The notes beneath the pieces were generated by a model, which was not told the DNA's origin, made no database searches, and saw only the letters and a program-made list of their open reading frames with translations. Positions 22,591 through 33,440 of a DNA stretch of 64,000 bases are shown piece after piece. Numbering within the stretch: position 1 is the first letter of the stretch; every line of letters begins with the position of its first letter. Position numbers and translations under genes: made by a program. Location of the stretch: contig JAKSZP010018546.1 in the NCBI GenBank assembly GCA_022478985.1, forward strand, positions 98,553-162,552, given 5' to 3'. Source of the DNA: Massospora cicadina. Lineage: Eukaryota; Entomophthoromycota; Entomophthoromycetes; Entomophthorales; Entomophthoraceae.

Positions 22591-25331
22591 AAGTGATTTT
22601 TTACACCAGAATAGCTATGTTAACCCCTACTAAAGGAGCGGCGTTCGGCGAAGGATCCACGTTGCTGGTGCCAGTCTGTTCCAGGATCTGCCACACATAT
22701 GGCTTCTGCATGTCTTGGAGGAACTCAGCCCAATTGGGTGAACTCTTACTCTTGGAAGCAGAAGCAGGGGTATCCAACAAAAGCTGCTGGTATAACAAAT
22801 CATCCGATTGAAGTTCAATTTCTACTCAGAAAGTTGTTTAGCAATTGTTAGGGACAAGTGAATTAGGCTTAGTGGAGATAGAGCATCCCATCTCTACTCC
22901 ACTCGAGCTTTTCCCTGCTCAATTATCTTAGTTGGCATTGCATACACTTGTGGTTTGCTAGGGCAATTGGCTGCATAGTGCCCTCTTTGTCCGCACTGGG
23001 AGCTAGTATTCATAAAAGGTTCACATATATAGCTTGCGGAAGAAGGACCAGGTCAAAAATTGCCGGTAAGGTTCCAAGATCGTGGATGAACTGGTGAAGC
23101 GTACATGGGCTGAAAAGGGTCTACTGACTCATATGAGGGACAAATATGTTCCAGCGGCTGATAACCCAGTCGCTGCAGCCTATATTCAGAAAGGGATGGA
23201 GTGGGGGCAACAGAGATTTTTGGGCTACGTTGGGGGCGCTGTTCATGGTGGAGAGTTGACATATGGCGTTCACAAATTGAATAAGTCTGGTATCCCCATC
23301 CAACACATGAGACATAGCATTATATAGTTCCTGATATAGTTTGACAGCTGCCGTCATTGCTATACCTACATCCTCAGTGGTCAATATATTAGCCCCAAGG
23401 AGAACATGTGCTTCCGCTGAAAACCACTAAGCAAATTCTGACAGGTTCTCATATTTGTAGACTGTATAGTCATAAAATCAGCTTTCCGTTGAGACATCTT
23501 GGTAGTGCCCCCAAACAGCCGGATAACAATTGCTTTTACTTGTGCATAAGGCACCGAGCTATTTGGAAGATAGCAGGTCACTTGATCAGCGCTTTCCACA
23601 TATAAAGTGGACAGCAACAACTTCGCTTTTCATTGATTGGTAGCCCCTTCCACAGCAAATTTGAAGTGTTTAAAGTAAACATGTCGGTTCCCGTCACAAC
23701 TGAAAGGAGGTAATTTTTTGATATGAATGAATTCACTTTGCTCTAGGTTCCTGCTGCAAGGGGTAGGCGAATTGTTTTTGAAGCAACTATGGGAACCATC
23801 ATTTTGTGCGTTATCGTACAGCCAGCCAGATGAGCTTGAACCCATCAAAAAGGAATTGGGAGAAGTGGTGTTGCACGGGGGGTCCATTGTACTGCCTGAT
23901 AGACATTTGTTTGCTGATCTATAACATTCTTACCCTGAGTCACCACTAACTGCCCCATTCCCCCCAGCTCCAGTATGCCCCACGAACTGTTTGTTGATCA
24001 ACTGCTCCACTTTAATCAAATAACTCTTACACCATTCTCCTGAATTTCCTGTTGCATTGTTTCATACTGATGTTGCAATTCCTGGTGGAATTCCCTTTCT
24101 TTATTCAGTTTTTGTTCCACAGCTTGTATTTGTGAAAAAACTTCCTTGACTATATTCTGCAGGCAGGTTTGCTGTTGACTTGCATTTTCTGCTTGCTGAT
24201 TGGGGTTGTTTATTTGGTTAACAAGGGAGATCATTCCCATACTGATTCCTCATTGGCTGTTGAAGGGTATCAAGGCGCCCTTGCATGTCCGCATACTCTC
24301 TTGTCTCACCAATCAGAAGAGGAAATGCGCGTTGGCGCTCAGCCTGACTAATGACTTCCAGTTGTGTAACTTGACAAATAAGCTGGAGATACTCGGGAGA
24401 TGTTGACTAAAGGATAAGCGCGTTATCTGTCATTTGCTGGGTATTCCATTTGATAGAGAGTTGGTTTACTTCTTTCAATAGAGAGCCAACTTGAGCCACC
24501 ACTTGCTATTCCATCAGGGTCATTCTTTCCTTGAGCTGGGCAATCATGGCTTCAAGAGCTTCCATCCACTTGGCTAGCTCCATCATACAGCACTCGGTGT
24601 TATTTCCCAAGGTTGTTATGCCCTGAATCCACTCCACTGATAGGCCATGCTGATCCAGCAGTTCTCTTATTACTCGAAGTAATTCTAAATTTAACTGTGG
24701 TACCAGAATGTCCAATTGACGGTAGACGTCCCCAACACAATGATCTAACCGTGCCAGCGCCCCTTGTATTTCTGAAAATTAATGATTGAGGCGGTCAAGC
24801 AGAAGGCGAGTATCATGCTGCTGTGCTTGTGCAAACCATAATACATACATAAATTTCAATATTATGCCGAGCCAGAACATGCAGTAGCTAGCGAATCAAA
24901 GGTTGCACATAAGTGACTAAATATTCCTCAATTCTGTGGGTACTGAGGCGGTGAGCTAACCCTGTAGTAGCTGTGTCCAAATAAGACATGTAGAGCGCGT
25001 ATCAATTTTCTTGATCACGATGGTTATAGACCAAACTCAGGGCATTTCCCCCAGTCTAATTCTCATATAGGCGATATCCGCGCAATAGCCATTCCATAAT
25101 ACTTCTCAGTTGTTGGGGAGTCACATTTGTGGAGCGTCCTTGTTGGTTGGTCATCAGCTCCAGGAAATTCTCAAATTGCAAATTAATCATAACTTCATCA
25201 TTCCCCGGTTCAGTAACAGTAAATAATGTTGGTTTTGGGTTAGGTGCCTCCTGGGCTTCTTCAGCATACCGCGCCTGGAATCCAATAAGATTTTTCAGAA
25301 TGAATGAGGACTCATCATTGTTTTTTACCAA
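22591..25331 (-). pseudogene. Element A gag with coiled-coil leader
   Basis: From right to left: frame 25056-25331 (unrecognised; FENFLELMTNQQGRSTNV), coiled-coil-like frames at 24506-24715 and 24016-24240 (QNIVKEVFSQIQAVEQKL), and the capsid part at 23630-23887 and 23381-23620 (CDGNRHVYFKHFKFAVEG, LLSTLYVESADQVTCYLPN, QVKAIVIRLFGG). A knuckle remnant QCGQRGHYAANCP lies near 22960-23000, its first Cys apparently lost. The coiled coil could drive Gag assembly. Multiple stops are present. Confidence 0.7.
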
Positions 25332-25351
25332 ACTATAGTTGCTAAGTGGCC

Positions 25352-25368
25352 CCTTGTAGTGAGCACCA
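25352..25368 (-). other. Element A primer-binding site
   Basis: On the minus strand this reads TGGTGCTCACTACAAGG, one base inside the 5' LTR end. It is nearly identical to the sites of C, F/D and E, so these elements share one primer tRNA. Confidence 0.85.
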
Positions 25369-25369
25369 C

Positions 25370-25849
25370 TGTTAATTCTCAGCGTCTGGGCTCAATTCTG
25401 CCAAGTTGGTTTTGCACAGGGTATTAGCCACTGAGCAACCAAATTGGATGATATGAGGATCGCTGACTTTTTAATAAAACTCAATAAAATATATACAGAG
25501 CTATCGCCCCTTATTTTTACCTTTTAATTTTAATATAACTCGCAGGCTTTTCTGCTCTCCTGTTTCCCTCGTAAAGACTACTCCCTTTAATCTTCCATGA
25601 GAATCTTTATACCTCAGTTCCCCAGACGGATGCAGCCTTGGCTTGGTAATCTTCTATTCCTCTTCCTTTTCTGAATTACTCTCATTTGGATTAAATCTCG
25701 GCATAAATCCTCTCAATTCGCCAAATGTTGTCATCTTGATAGTTTATAATTCGTGAATCCCTTTTTCATTAATCTTGAGACTCGTCTCAATTCCCCTCCA
25801 ATCTACCAATATGAGTAGTGTATCGTCTAGTCATATCAACTTCCCAACA
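25370..25849 (-). repeat. Element A 5' LTR (right)
   Basis: This 480-base LTR is bounded TGTTAA ... AACA and pairs with 18514-18989. It lies between the primer site on its left and the duplicated CCATT on its right. Confidence 0.9.
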
Positions 25850-25854
25850 CCATT

Positions 25855-26192
25855 CCTAAGCCTTACTTATTTTTTATTACTGTCTTCCGAGGTCTATATT
25901 GATAAATTAAGTCTAACAGCGGCCATGTTTGGCATATACAAACAGGATTTTAATTTGAGAGCGAGATTAGGAAGGCTATTGCCTTTCTATACACCTTGTC
26001 TTGGAGTTAGGGCATGTTGCTGGGGGTAAGCATATGCACAACTGTCCTCCAAGGGGTGTTTATCCATGGCACCTGTAGCACACGCACTAGGAGAATGGTC
26101 TCAGGGACTTGTATGCCCTTTGGTCATTGACTTGCCCTGCTTCCCAATTCATTCGTGGCTCACTTGAAGGAGCCAGTGCATTACATTAAGCA
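25855..26192 (+). mobile_element. Element B 5' LTR, second part
   Basis: These 338 bases match 30944-31281 and end in AAGCA (GAGCA in the 3' copy). By eye about 13% of positions differ from the 3' LTR, clearly more than in the first part. The segment contains the counterpart of the conserved open frame at 31010-31276, but here it is broken. Confidence 0.88.
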
Positions 26193-27146
26193 GAACTCAT
26201 TTACTTTCATGTCATTGTGGTGGCAAGCAAAAGATGAGCCAAAAGCAGTTTTGTTCCCTGTGTGGTATCATCATACCGCGACGCCTTTAATGGTGATATT
26301 TTCCACAGTGTTTTTGCTTTATGAGGTATATGGGTGCTGTTGTGTGTGTCCCAGTGTGATGGGAAAGTAGTAGGACCAGTGAAGACCGGAGAAAAGATTC
26401 CATCAATGTTAAGCTCAGAGGAGTTAGAGCTGATTCATCAGACGTTTGGCTGGGTTCAGTTCCAAGGGCAGTTGACAAAGGCTTCAGGAGGTGAGGACTC
26501 ATTTGCTTTACAGTTGAAGAAAGTTTTGGTGACCTTTCCCTTGAAGCTTTCAAACTGGGGATGTGAATTTTTGGAGCAGCAGGCGGGGTTGCCTGACTCA
26601 GCAGAGGAGTGTTTGGACTTGATTGACCGAGCAGCATGTCCAGATAAAGCACAAGATTCAGCTTGGTAAGCTTTGGTGCAGTGCAGTCAGGGGAGGAGGT
26701 TTGTGGAGGAATATGGTCAGTTGTTCCAGGCACTGGCTAAAGCAGCCAAAGCATCAGAGTCCCAGCTTTCTCGCATGTTCCGTCAAGAATTTGCAGGCTG
26801 ATTTGTTATTGGCAATGGCAGTAGTGCGGCCTGCAGCGACGTTGGAGGAAGAGGTGGCCTTGGCCTTGCAGGTGGAGCGGCAGGTGGCCTGGGCCCAGGA
26901 TCTCCAGGAGTTGATGCAGTTCCTAAGTGTTTACATGGAAAGGAGGCAATGAGACGAGCAAGTTCAGAGCCTGTGTACAGCCCAAAGGGGTTCAGGTATG
27001 TGGAGGAGGAAGGAAATGGTCAGGGGGAGCCTGGGGAGGGCGGCGAATTGCTGGGGGAGGCAATGGTTGAGGCCCTCGCTTAGGGCCCTGAGGCCCCAAA
27101 GAAGAAGAATGCTCCTTATAACTTCCGCAAGAAGCCAAGGAAGACA
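26193..27146 (+). pseudogene. Element B gag
   Basis: Frames 26334-26669 and 26623-26952 make up a gag-like protein: SEELELIHQTFGWVQFQGQLTKASG, FPLKLSNWGCEFLEQQ, and an acidic/Ala-rich helical region (AVVRPAATLEEEVALALQVERQVAWAQDLQELMQFL). A basic tail (KKKNAPYNFRKKPRK near 27095-27140) could bind RNA; no CCHC knuckle is seen. No primer site of the TGGTGCTCAC type follows this LTR, so B uses a different primer. One frameshift is needed near 26650. Confidence 0.65.
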
Positions 27147-27608
27147 GTGTCCCAGATAAGACGCTTCCTTCACTTTATCATATTTTTTCTACCCATAGAA
27201 GTGAGAGAAGGTCCTGGGAAGAAGGAGTGTGGAAAGGTCCTGGCCCTGGTGGACACTGGGGCTGATAAGAATTATGTGGATGAGGAGTGGGCTAGAAGAT
27301 GTAGATTGCGTTGCAGGAGGATGGATTTGTGTTGGCGGATGCCACCAAGAGGACTGCGGTCTGGAAGATGCAGGCCAAGATCCTGTTGAGACAAGGCTCA
27401 AATGAGTTTAAGGAAGAATTTCATGCGGTGGCTCATTTGACTCACCCAGTGGTGCTGGGGATGTGGTGATGGTACCAATTCCATCCAAAATTTGATATGA
27501 TGAAGGGGAAAGTGCTCTTGTCGCCTGAAGGCTCAGATGTGTGGGAGTGGGAGTTCCAGTCCCAGGGGTCATCAGTAAAACGAGTGTGGAATATCTTCAG
27601 TTGCACCA
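27147..27608 (+). pseudogene. Element B aspartic protease
   Basis: The frame 27147-27389 reads KVLALVDTGADKNYVDEEWARRC, the normal retropepsin DTGA loop. The following part breaks into other frames. The upstream segment (FLHFIIFFLPIEVREGPGK) is unusually hydrophobic. The protease would process the polyprotein in the particle. Confidence 0.75.
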
Positions 27609-28560
27609 TTGGAGGGTTTTCCCAAGGAGTACCAGGAGTTTGCATCAGTGTTTGGACCCAAGGGTGAGGCACCCTTCCCATCTATGGGGGACTTTGCATT
27701 TAGTTTCTGGTTCAAAGAGGGCTTTGAGTTGCCAAGAGGATGTCCAGTTTATCCATTGAATCTCCGTGCTCAGGAGGCTCTTGATGAATATGCCCATAAG
27801 ATGCTAGGTTTGGGTTTGATTGTGCCGTCCAAATCATCTATGATTTCACCAGTGTTGCTGGTGCCAAAGGCGAGTGAGGAGCTACGTCCTTGTGTGGACT
27901 TCCAGCACCTCAATGCGGTGACAGAGCCTGACCCTTATCCAATGCCACTCCTGGAAGACATTCTACCCATGATCTTGGGGTGTGTGGTGCTCACCATATT
28001 TGGATCTGGTTGACACATTATTTCAGATTCCAGTGCGGTCAGAGCACCAGAAGTATACCGCGCTTAAGTGTCACATGGGGAATTTTGAGTATCGGGTTAT
28101 GCCATTTGGGCTGTGTAATGCCCCCGCAGTTTTCCAATGCATTATTGATTGTGTGTTGGGGGATTTTGTGGGTATGTGTTACGTTGCTTATATGGATGAT
28201 ATTCTGATGTTTTCCAGATCGATGCAAGATCACATGAGGGATTTAAGGAGTGTTCTGGAGGTGGTAAGCTAGGCGGGATTGAAGTTAAAGCCATCCAAAT
28301 GTGAGTTTAATAAGGACTCAGTGTCTATTCTGGGAAATGTGGTTTTCAGGGAGGTTAGTGATATGTCCTGATAAACTGCGAGCAGTGAAGGAATGGAAGG
28401 CCCCCAGAAACCAGACTGAAGTGCGAAGGTTTTGGGAGTAGTGAACTTTGTAAGGAGGTTCTCCAAGGATTTAGCTGGGTGGGCTGTGACATTGACAAGG
28501 TTGACTGGGAATGTACCTTTTATTTGGGGGGAGATAGAGGAAAGGGATTTCCAGCGGGTG
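27609..28560 (+). pseudogene. Element B reverse transcriptase
   Basis: Frame 27609-28013 reads EYAHKMLGLGLIVPSKSSM, SPVLLVPKASEELRPCVDF and HLNAVTEPDPYPMPLLEDI. A frameshift leads to 27982-28272 with KYTALKCHMGNFEYRVMPFG, CNAPAVFQ and VAYMDDILMFSRS. The YMDD motif (28189-28200) is intact. A stop ends this frame at 28270 and the thumb continues in other frames to about 28430. Confidence 0.85.
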
Positions 28561-29000
28561 AAGACCAGTCTGCTGACAGCCCCAGTTCTGGCCCATCCTG
28601 ACCCCAAAAGACCGTTTGTAGTAGAGACAGATGAGTTAAACTTTTCACTTGGATTGGTGCTATTGCAGGAGGGTAAAGACGGGGTTGAGCACCCTGTCTG
28701 TTACTTCAGCAGGAAGATGGTGTCTGATGAGACAAATTACCCAGTCTACGACAAGGAACTTTTGGCAATAGTGGCGGCATTAGGGGAGTGGAAACACCAC
28801 CTGTTGTACGCCAGGCATCCAGTTATGATCCAGACTGATCATCGAGCCTTAGAGTATTATAAGTCCCCAAGTCTGGTTAATCAGAGACAGGCCCAGTGGC
28901 ACTTAGACTGGTTCAGTATGACTTACAGATTGAGTATAAGCCAGGAAAACAGAATATCTTGCCAGATTTGCTGAGTCGTAATTCAGGGTTAGTTTCTGAG
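28561..29000 (+). pseudogene. Element B RNase H
   Basis: The frame 28432-28974 covers RT connection and RNase H: PFVVETDELNFSLGLVLLQ (first Asp in ETDELN), then HPVCYFSRKM, YDKELLAIVAALGEWKHHL (catalytic Glu) and VMIQTDHRALEYY (TDH). Key residues are preserved. The end continues in the +1 frame with the LPDLLSR stretch near 28960. Confidence 0.85.
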
Positions 29001-30314
29001 GAGGAGTTGAAGAAGTTTAACACTGCTAAAATGTTGCCATTGAGTTTGTTTGTAATGATCCGGGGTTGGAGAGAAGGATTCTCAGGAAGAATTTGGACTG
29101 CACAGCGGAGGATTGAGTTTGGCCCGCAGATCTTGGATGTGACAAGAGAAGGGAGGCGAGCAAGAAACATGTGGGGTTCTCAGTATGGGGAGGTCTTATC
29201 TGGCATGAAGGAAGGATCTGGGTTCCAGTGATGAGTTTGCAGCAGGAGGAGTTAGCAGCTAACCATGATCGTCCTTTGGATGGACATCAAGGTGGGGAGA
29301 AGACACTGGATTTAGTTCATCGCTAGTATTCATGGAAGGGAGTGAGTGCTGCAGTATGGCAATATGTGGAGCAATGTGTGGTGTGTGCCAGGTCAAAGTC
29401 TCGACATATGGCGCCAGGAGATAATTTGAAGCCTCTTCAGGTTCTGTCTAGGCCATGGGCCTCTGTGAGTGTGGATTTTCTCACAGGGTTGCCCAAGTCC
29501 CAGGGGATGGACGCCCTGATGGTTGTGGTGGATCGCCTAACAAAGTATGCAGAGTTTTTTTTCTTGTCAGTCAACCATCTCTGCAAATACAGCAGGTCAA
29601 ATCTTTATGAATGAGGTCTTTTCCTGACATGGGGTACCAGAGGAGATTGTGTCAGACTGAGGTCCACGGTTTACATCTCAGTTCTGGTTACATCTGTTAA
29701 AACTCGAAGATAAAGGCCTCCCATTTATCAGCTTACCATCCCCAATCAGATGGCCAAACTGAGAGGCTAAATCAAATATTGGAACAGTATTTGAGGTGCT
29801 ATGTCTCAGGGTGGCAGGATGATTGGGTGATTTGGGTGAAGTGGCGCAATTTAAATATAACAACCACAAGCATGCCTCCATAGAAATGACCCCATTTTTT
29901 GCAAACCATGGTAAGTACCTGGAGGGTATGGGGCCTCGGGAGCAAGGTTAGAATCCAGCAGCAGATGAGCTGTCACGTGAGACTAGGGATACCTTGAGGC
30001 TCCTGAGAAGGAATCTAGAGGCGGCAGTTGCGACTCAGAAGAGGAAATAAGATAAGCATTGGTCAGAGGGGAGCGTTTTCAAGAAGGGCGATTGGGTCTT
30101 AGTAAACGCTTGGAACTATGCCATACATGTGAGGAGCTGGAAGTTGGGGCCAGTGGAGTTAGGCACATACCCAATAGTGAGGGCGGTGAACGAGGTGGCG
30201 TTTGAGCTGAAGTTGCCAGAGGGGTCACGGGCTCATCCAGTGTTGCATGTATTGCAGCTTAAACCATTCTTGGGGCAGCCACCTGAGAAGGCCCCCCCTC
30301 TGTTTCCAGATTAA
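29001..30314 (+). pseudogene. Element B integrase
   Basis: The zinc finger is seen as DGHQGGEKT followed by QCVVCARSK (29342-29614 frame). The core begins VSVDFLTGLPKSQGMDALM with the first Asp; the second (SD) and the Glu lie in a decayed stretch at 29640-29780, where [13 protein letters not shown] is still readable across frames. The C-terminal GPY/F-type module is clear at 30129-30314: KLGPVELGTYPIV and HPVLHVLQLKPF. Several frameshifts are present. Confidence 0.8.
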
Positions 30315-30497
30315 AGGGGGGCTGAGGAGTATGAGGTGGAGGAGATCCTGGACACAAAGGTGGTGCAGGGTCATAGGTCATTTTTGGTCCAGTGGAAAGG
30401 TCATCCAATTGGGGAGGCCACGTGGAAGATGTCCAGAGATTGTACCCGGTGTCCTGGGAAGATCCAAGAGTTCTTCTTGTCTAGGGGGGTGATGTGA
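30315..30497 (+). pseudogene. Element B integrase chromodomain
   Basis: It continues in the same frame after one stop at 30312-30314: EEYEVEEILDTK, then RSFLVQWKGHP and EATWKMSRDC (30324-30443). This has the chromodomain pattern of an aromatic residue, the E-V-E-x-I-L strand, and W-K-G-[HY]-P followed by W. The frame ends at TGA 30495-30497, using the first bases of the 3' LTR. In chromoviruses this domain reads histone methylation to target integration. Only one stop separates it from the GPY/F module. Confidence 0.88.
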
Positions 30498-31281
30498 CAG
30501 TTGAGGTTTATCCTCGACATCACATTGCCCTGATCTTTGATAAGACAGGACAAGCTGGTGTGGAAGACATATGGGGGTGAGAGATCATTAGTCTTGGCTA
30601 GACCCCAGGTTGAGACTAAGACTGGGGAAGGAAGGCGGTTATATGTTTCATCAGGCCTGAGGTCAAACCAAATGGTTTTAAAGTGGGTGGTTTCTAGTAA
30701 AAGGTGGATTTGAATCAAAATTGGAACGATTCTTGGGTATGGTGGTTCAGCCACTACAGAATTCATCCGGCCTAAAACAATTGGGGTTTGCTTATGGCAT
30801 GTTTCAAAAGACATAACTTCAGGCATGGCGAATGAGCTTGTTCTATGCTTGCAGCAGAGAGCTATAAGAGATAGGACTTGAGAATGGGAGGTTCTCTGGT
30901 TCCGTTTTTTATCAACTTGCTTATATATATCAAATAAAGCCGTTCCTAAGCCTTATCTATTTTTGTTACTTTCTTCCAAGGTTTATATTGATTATTTAGT
31001 CTAAAGGCCATGTTTGGCATATACAAACAGGAGTTGGACTTTAAGAGCAAAATTGGGAAGGCTATTGCCTTTATATACACCTTGTCTTGGAATCAGGGCA
31101 TGTTGCTGGGGGTAAGCATACGCGCAACTGTCCTCCAAGGGGTGTTTATCCGTGGCACCTGTAGCACACGCACTAGGAGAATGGTCTCAGGGACCTTGTC
31201 TGCCCTTTGGTCGTTGACTTGGGCCCTGCTTCCTAAATCATTCATGGTTCATTGGGAGGAGCTAGTGCGTTACTAGGAGCA
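30493..31281 (+). repeat. Element B 3' LTR
   Basis: This 789-base LTR starts TGTGACAG after the purine tract aggggggtga and ends GAGCA, followed by GGAG. Nearly all of its 5' partner is found at 18063-18513 and 25855-26192. aataaa lies near 30930. Confidence 0.92.
31010..31276 (+). CDS. Open frame inside the B LTR, related to 396-647
   Basis: An 88-codon ATG-started frame (MFGIYKQELDFKSKIGKAI ... LWSLTWALLPKSF) lies wholly inside the 3' LTR and ends just before the LTR end. The window-left relic at 417-639 aligns over 74 residues without gaps and with many conservative changes. In the 5' LTR (25925-26170) the frame is broken. I do not recognise the family. It could be captured coding sequence carried as part of the LTR, or chance openness in a repeat; the protein-level similarity favours the former. 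Confidence 0.35.
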   Translation: MFGIYKQELDFKSKIGKAIAFIYTLSWNQGMLLGVSIRATVLQGVFIRGTCSTRTRRMVSGTLSALWSLTWALLPKSFMVHWEELVRY

Positions 31282-31285
31282 GGAG

Positions 31286-31830
31286 AAATGCGCCACTATT
31301 ACATCTAAGGGGCTCTTCTAACTGACACGTATGCCTTAAGGGTGTTTAACGCCCTGGCTACTTCCAACGGGCTGTGGACGCTATCCTGAAAGACCTAAAG
31401 CTGTCATGCAAACTTGTGTATTTTGACAAAATCAATGTCTTTCTCAAATGTTTCTGACGCATCAAACCCATCTGAAGGAGGTATTCCACCAGCTTGCTTA
31501 TTCCAAAATCAAGATTAAGCCCCATAAATGCTACTTCTTCAAAGACTATCTGGAATACCTAAGGTTTGTAGTAGATGCGAAAGGGCTCAAAAGCAGCTGG
31601 CCAATGTGGCGGCCATTTAGAAAATGACTCCGCCAAATAGTAAGCGCAACATGCATATATTTTTAGGAATGGTTGGTTACTACCAGCGCTTCATCCTCAA
31701 TTTCAACTGTATTGGGGGTCGCTATTTGAGCTATTAAAAGAGGTTGCTGTGTTCAAATGGACGGAACGCTGAAAATGATTTTTTGAAAAATTTCAGATGG
31801 CGTTAATCAGTGTGCTGGTGATATGATTCC
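31286..31830 (+). pseudogene. Element F/D reverse transcriptase, second part (YFDK)
   Basis: Sequence resumes after the GGAG duplication with EKCATITSKGLF, then LTRMP*GCL, and LSCKLVYFDKINVFL in parallel with element A (LSCILVYLDNINVFL). The active site reads YFDK instead of YLDD. The thumb follows (IKPHKCYFFKDYLEYLRFV near 31510-31570), then connection sequence (MVGYYQRFILNF near 31670). Stops and frame changes are frequent. Confidence 0.75.
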
Positions 31831-32430
31831 TTTATTTTTCTAAAGAGTTCAAAGTTCAGATAGATGCTTCTCTTTCCACTGTTGGGTAAGTTCTATCCCA
31901 AAAGGATGGTGAAGGGGAGGTGCATCCTGTTGCATACTGCAGCTGGAGCCTGAACTGCCACAAATGCAATTATATGTGACCAAGCAGGAGTGCTTAATGG
32001 TGATCTACACATATAAGCAAATTATGGTGTACTGCATGAATAAAGTTTAAAGTAGTAACTATTCATTCGTCATTATTATGGTTACAGAATCTCAGAGAGC
32101 CTTAAGGGCATCTAGACGATGGGCTCAAAAACAGCAGACTTATAACTTTGAAATTCTTCACTGACACGGAGAAAAAAACCAGAATGCTGATTGTTATTGA
32201 AGTTACTAACAATTGCCATTATGGCGGAACTAAGTAACATAATGTATGACAAAATGCTTAGCGGAAGGTACAATGATGAACTAACTCAAGAATAAAGGCG
32301 TTAAATGAGATGTGAGCTGATAACTTACAATATAATGGCGAAGTGATAAATTTATTAAATTATATGGTAGCATCCCAAGAATCTTGACATAGCTGAGTAT
32401 TATTATGAGCGCACATAAGGCAGTAGGACA
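31831..32430 (+). pseudogene. Element F/D RNase H
   Basis: FKVQIDASLSTVG near 31850-31890 carries the first catalytic Asp; LSQKDGEGEVHPVAYCSWSL follows. Later WLQNLREP (32080-32105) parallels elements A and C. The domain is heavily mutated with several stops. Confidence 0.65.
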
Positions 32431-33440
32431 TGGCGGATTATGCAAGACATTAGAATAATTGCGCCCTCAGTTCTTTTTGGGAGATCATGCACTTTGACAT
32501 GATTGAGACATTTTCCTGCTGTCACAAGTGTCAAGTGGAAAAGACTTTCTGCCATAAGACCTCATATTGGTTAGTTAAACCACATTTTGCTGGTATACGG
32601 TTCTCATTGATGTTGTGGGGCCCCTGCCAATGGGAGTGAAATGTATCAAATACATTCTGCTGCGATTGACCACTTGGACAGGTGGGTCAAAGCACAGGCA
32701 ATATGGTATTTTGGGGCGGTCAAAGTGGCTAAGTTTATAATGGAATATATGTCCAGCAACATGGTTACCCTCAGCTCATCCTTACTGACAATGGAATTAA
32801 CTTCACCTCTCACATCCTTCCAAAGCTAAATGAGCTGATGGCCATTCGTGGGGTATGATGGCCCCATATCACCCCAAATCGAATGGTATGGTTGAACGGG
32901 TTAATGGGACCTTGGTGAACATAATCCAGAAATTGGTAATGTTACATTTCAGATTAGAGTTCTCTCCTTTCAACCGCTGTCTTTCCCTATAACGTTAGCT
33001 ATCACTCTGAAATTAGGAAGAGTCCCTTCCAGTTACTATATTGGTGGCACCTAGTTCTTCCTGCATTGCTCTATGCCTGCATAGAAGATACTGGTGGAGT
33101 GGATCCACAACGTTACTTAATCAACATGGCGAACACTCTAATCTAGCTGAAAACTGAAGCATAATCTTTCAGCTTGGCCAAAAAGATAAAGAATTAGGCC
33201 AGCAATCAGGAACGGCGCGGCGGTCTACCCAGTTTAGAGAAGGAGAGATGGTTCTATTTCATGACCATCACAGGTTCAGTCAAAAGCATAAGTTGGCCAA
33301 ATCTGGATTAGTTTTTTTAAAACAATTAAGAAAATGGGTGTCAAGGCCTACACTATCAAGGACCTTCAAGTGGTCAAATTGTTAATTTAGTGCATGCAAA
33401 GTTCCTTCAAGCGTATAAGCAATAGGAGACTTATTGTCCA
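32431..33440 (+). pseudogene. Element F/D integrase
   Basis: A zinc finger remnant CCHKCQVEKTF lies near 32517-32550. The core shows the second Asp in [20 protein letters not shown] (32776-32830) and the Glu in NGMVERVNG (32882-32908). DTGGVDPQRYL follows near 33090. The end of the domain carries aaagttccttcaagc near 33400, as in element A. Frames shift repeatedly. Confidence 0.7.

Larger units (their letters stand above)
18514..25849 (-). mobile_element. Element A: Ty3/Gypsy, complete, inside the B LTR
   Basis: The element is 7336 bp with LTRs at 18514-18989 (476) and 25370-25849 (480), flanked by CCATT on both sides (18509-18513 and 25850-25854). A primer site lies inside the right LTR and a purine tract inside the left LTR. 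Gene order on the minus strand is gag, protease, RT, RNase H, integrase. Removing it joins aaataaagccatt to cctaagcc, as in the uninterrupted B LTR (aaataaagccgttcctaagcc). Confidence 0.93.
18063..31281 (+). mobile_element. Element B: Ty3/Gypsy chromovirus, interrupted by element A
   Basis: The complete element spans LTR (789), gag, protease, RT, RNase H, integrase, chromodomain and LTR (789), about 5.9 kb without the nested element A. It is inserted in the RT frame of F/D with GGAG duplicated. It is the best-preserved Gypsy copy here, but it still carries stops and frameshifts. A chromodomain directs integration of such elements to particular chromatin marks in known fungal chromoviruses. 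Confidence 0.9.
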
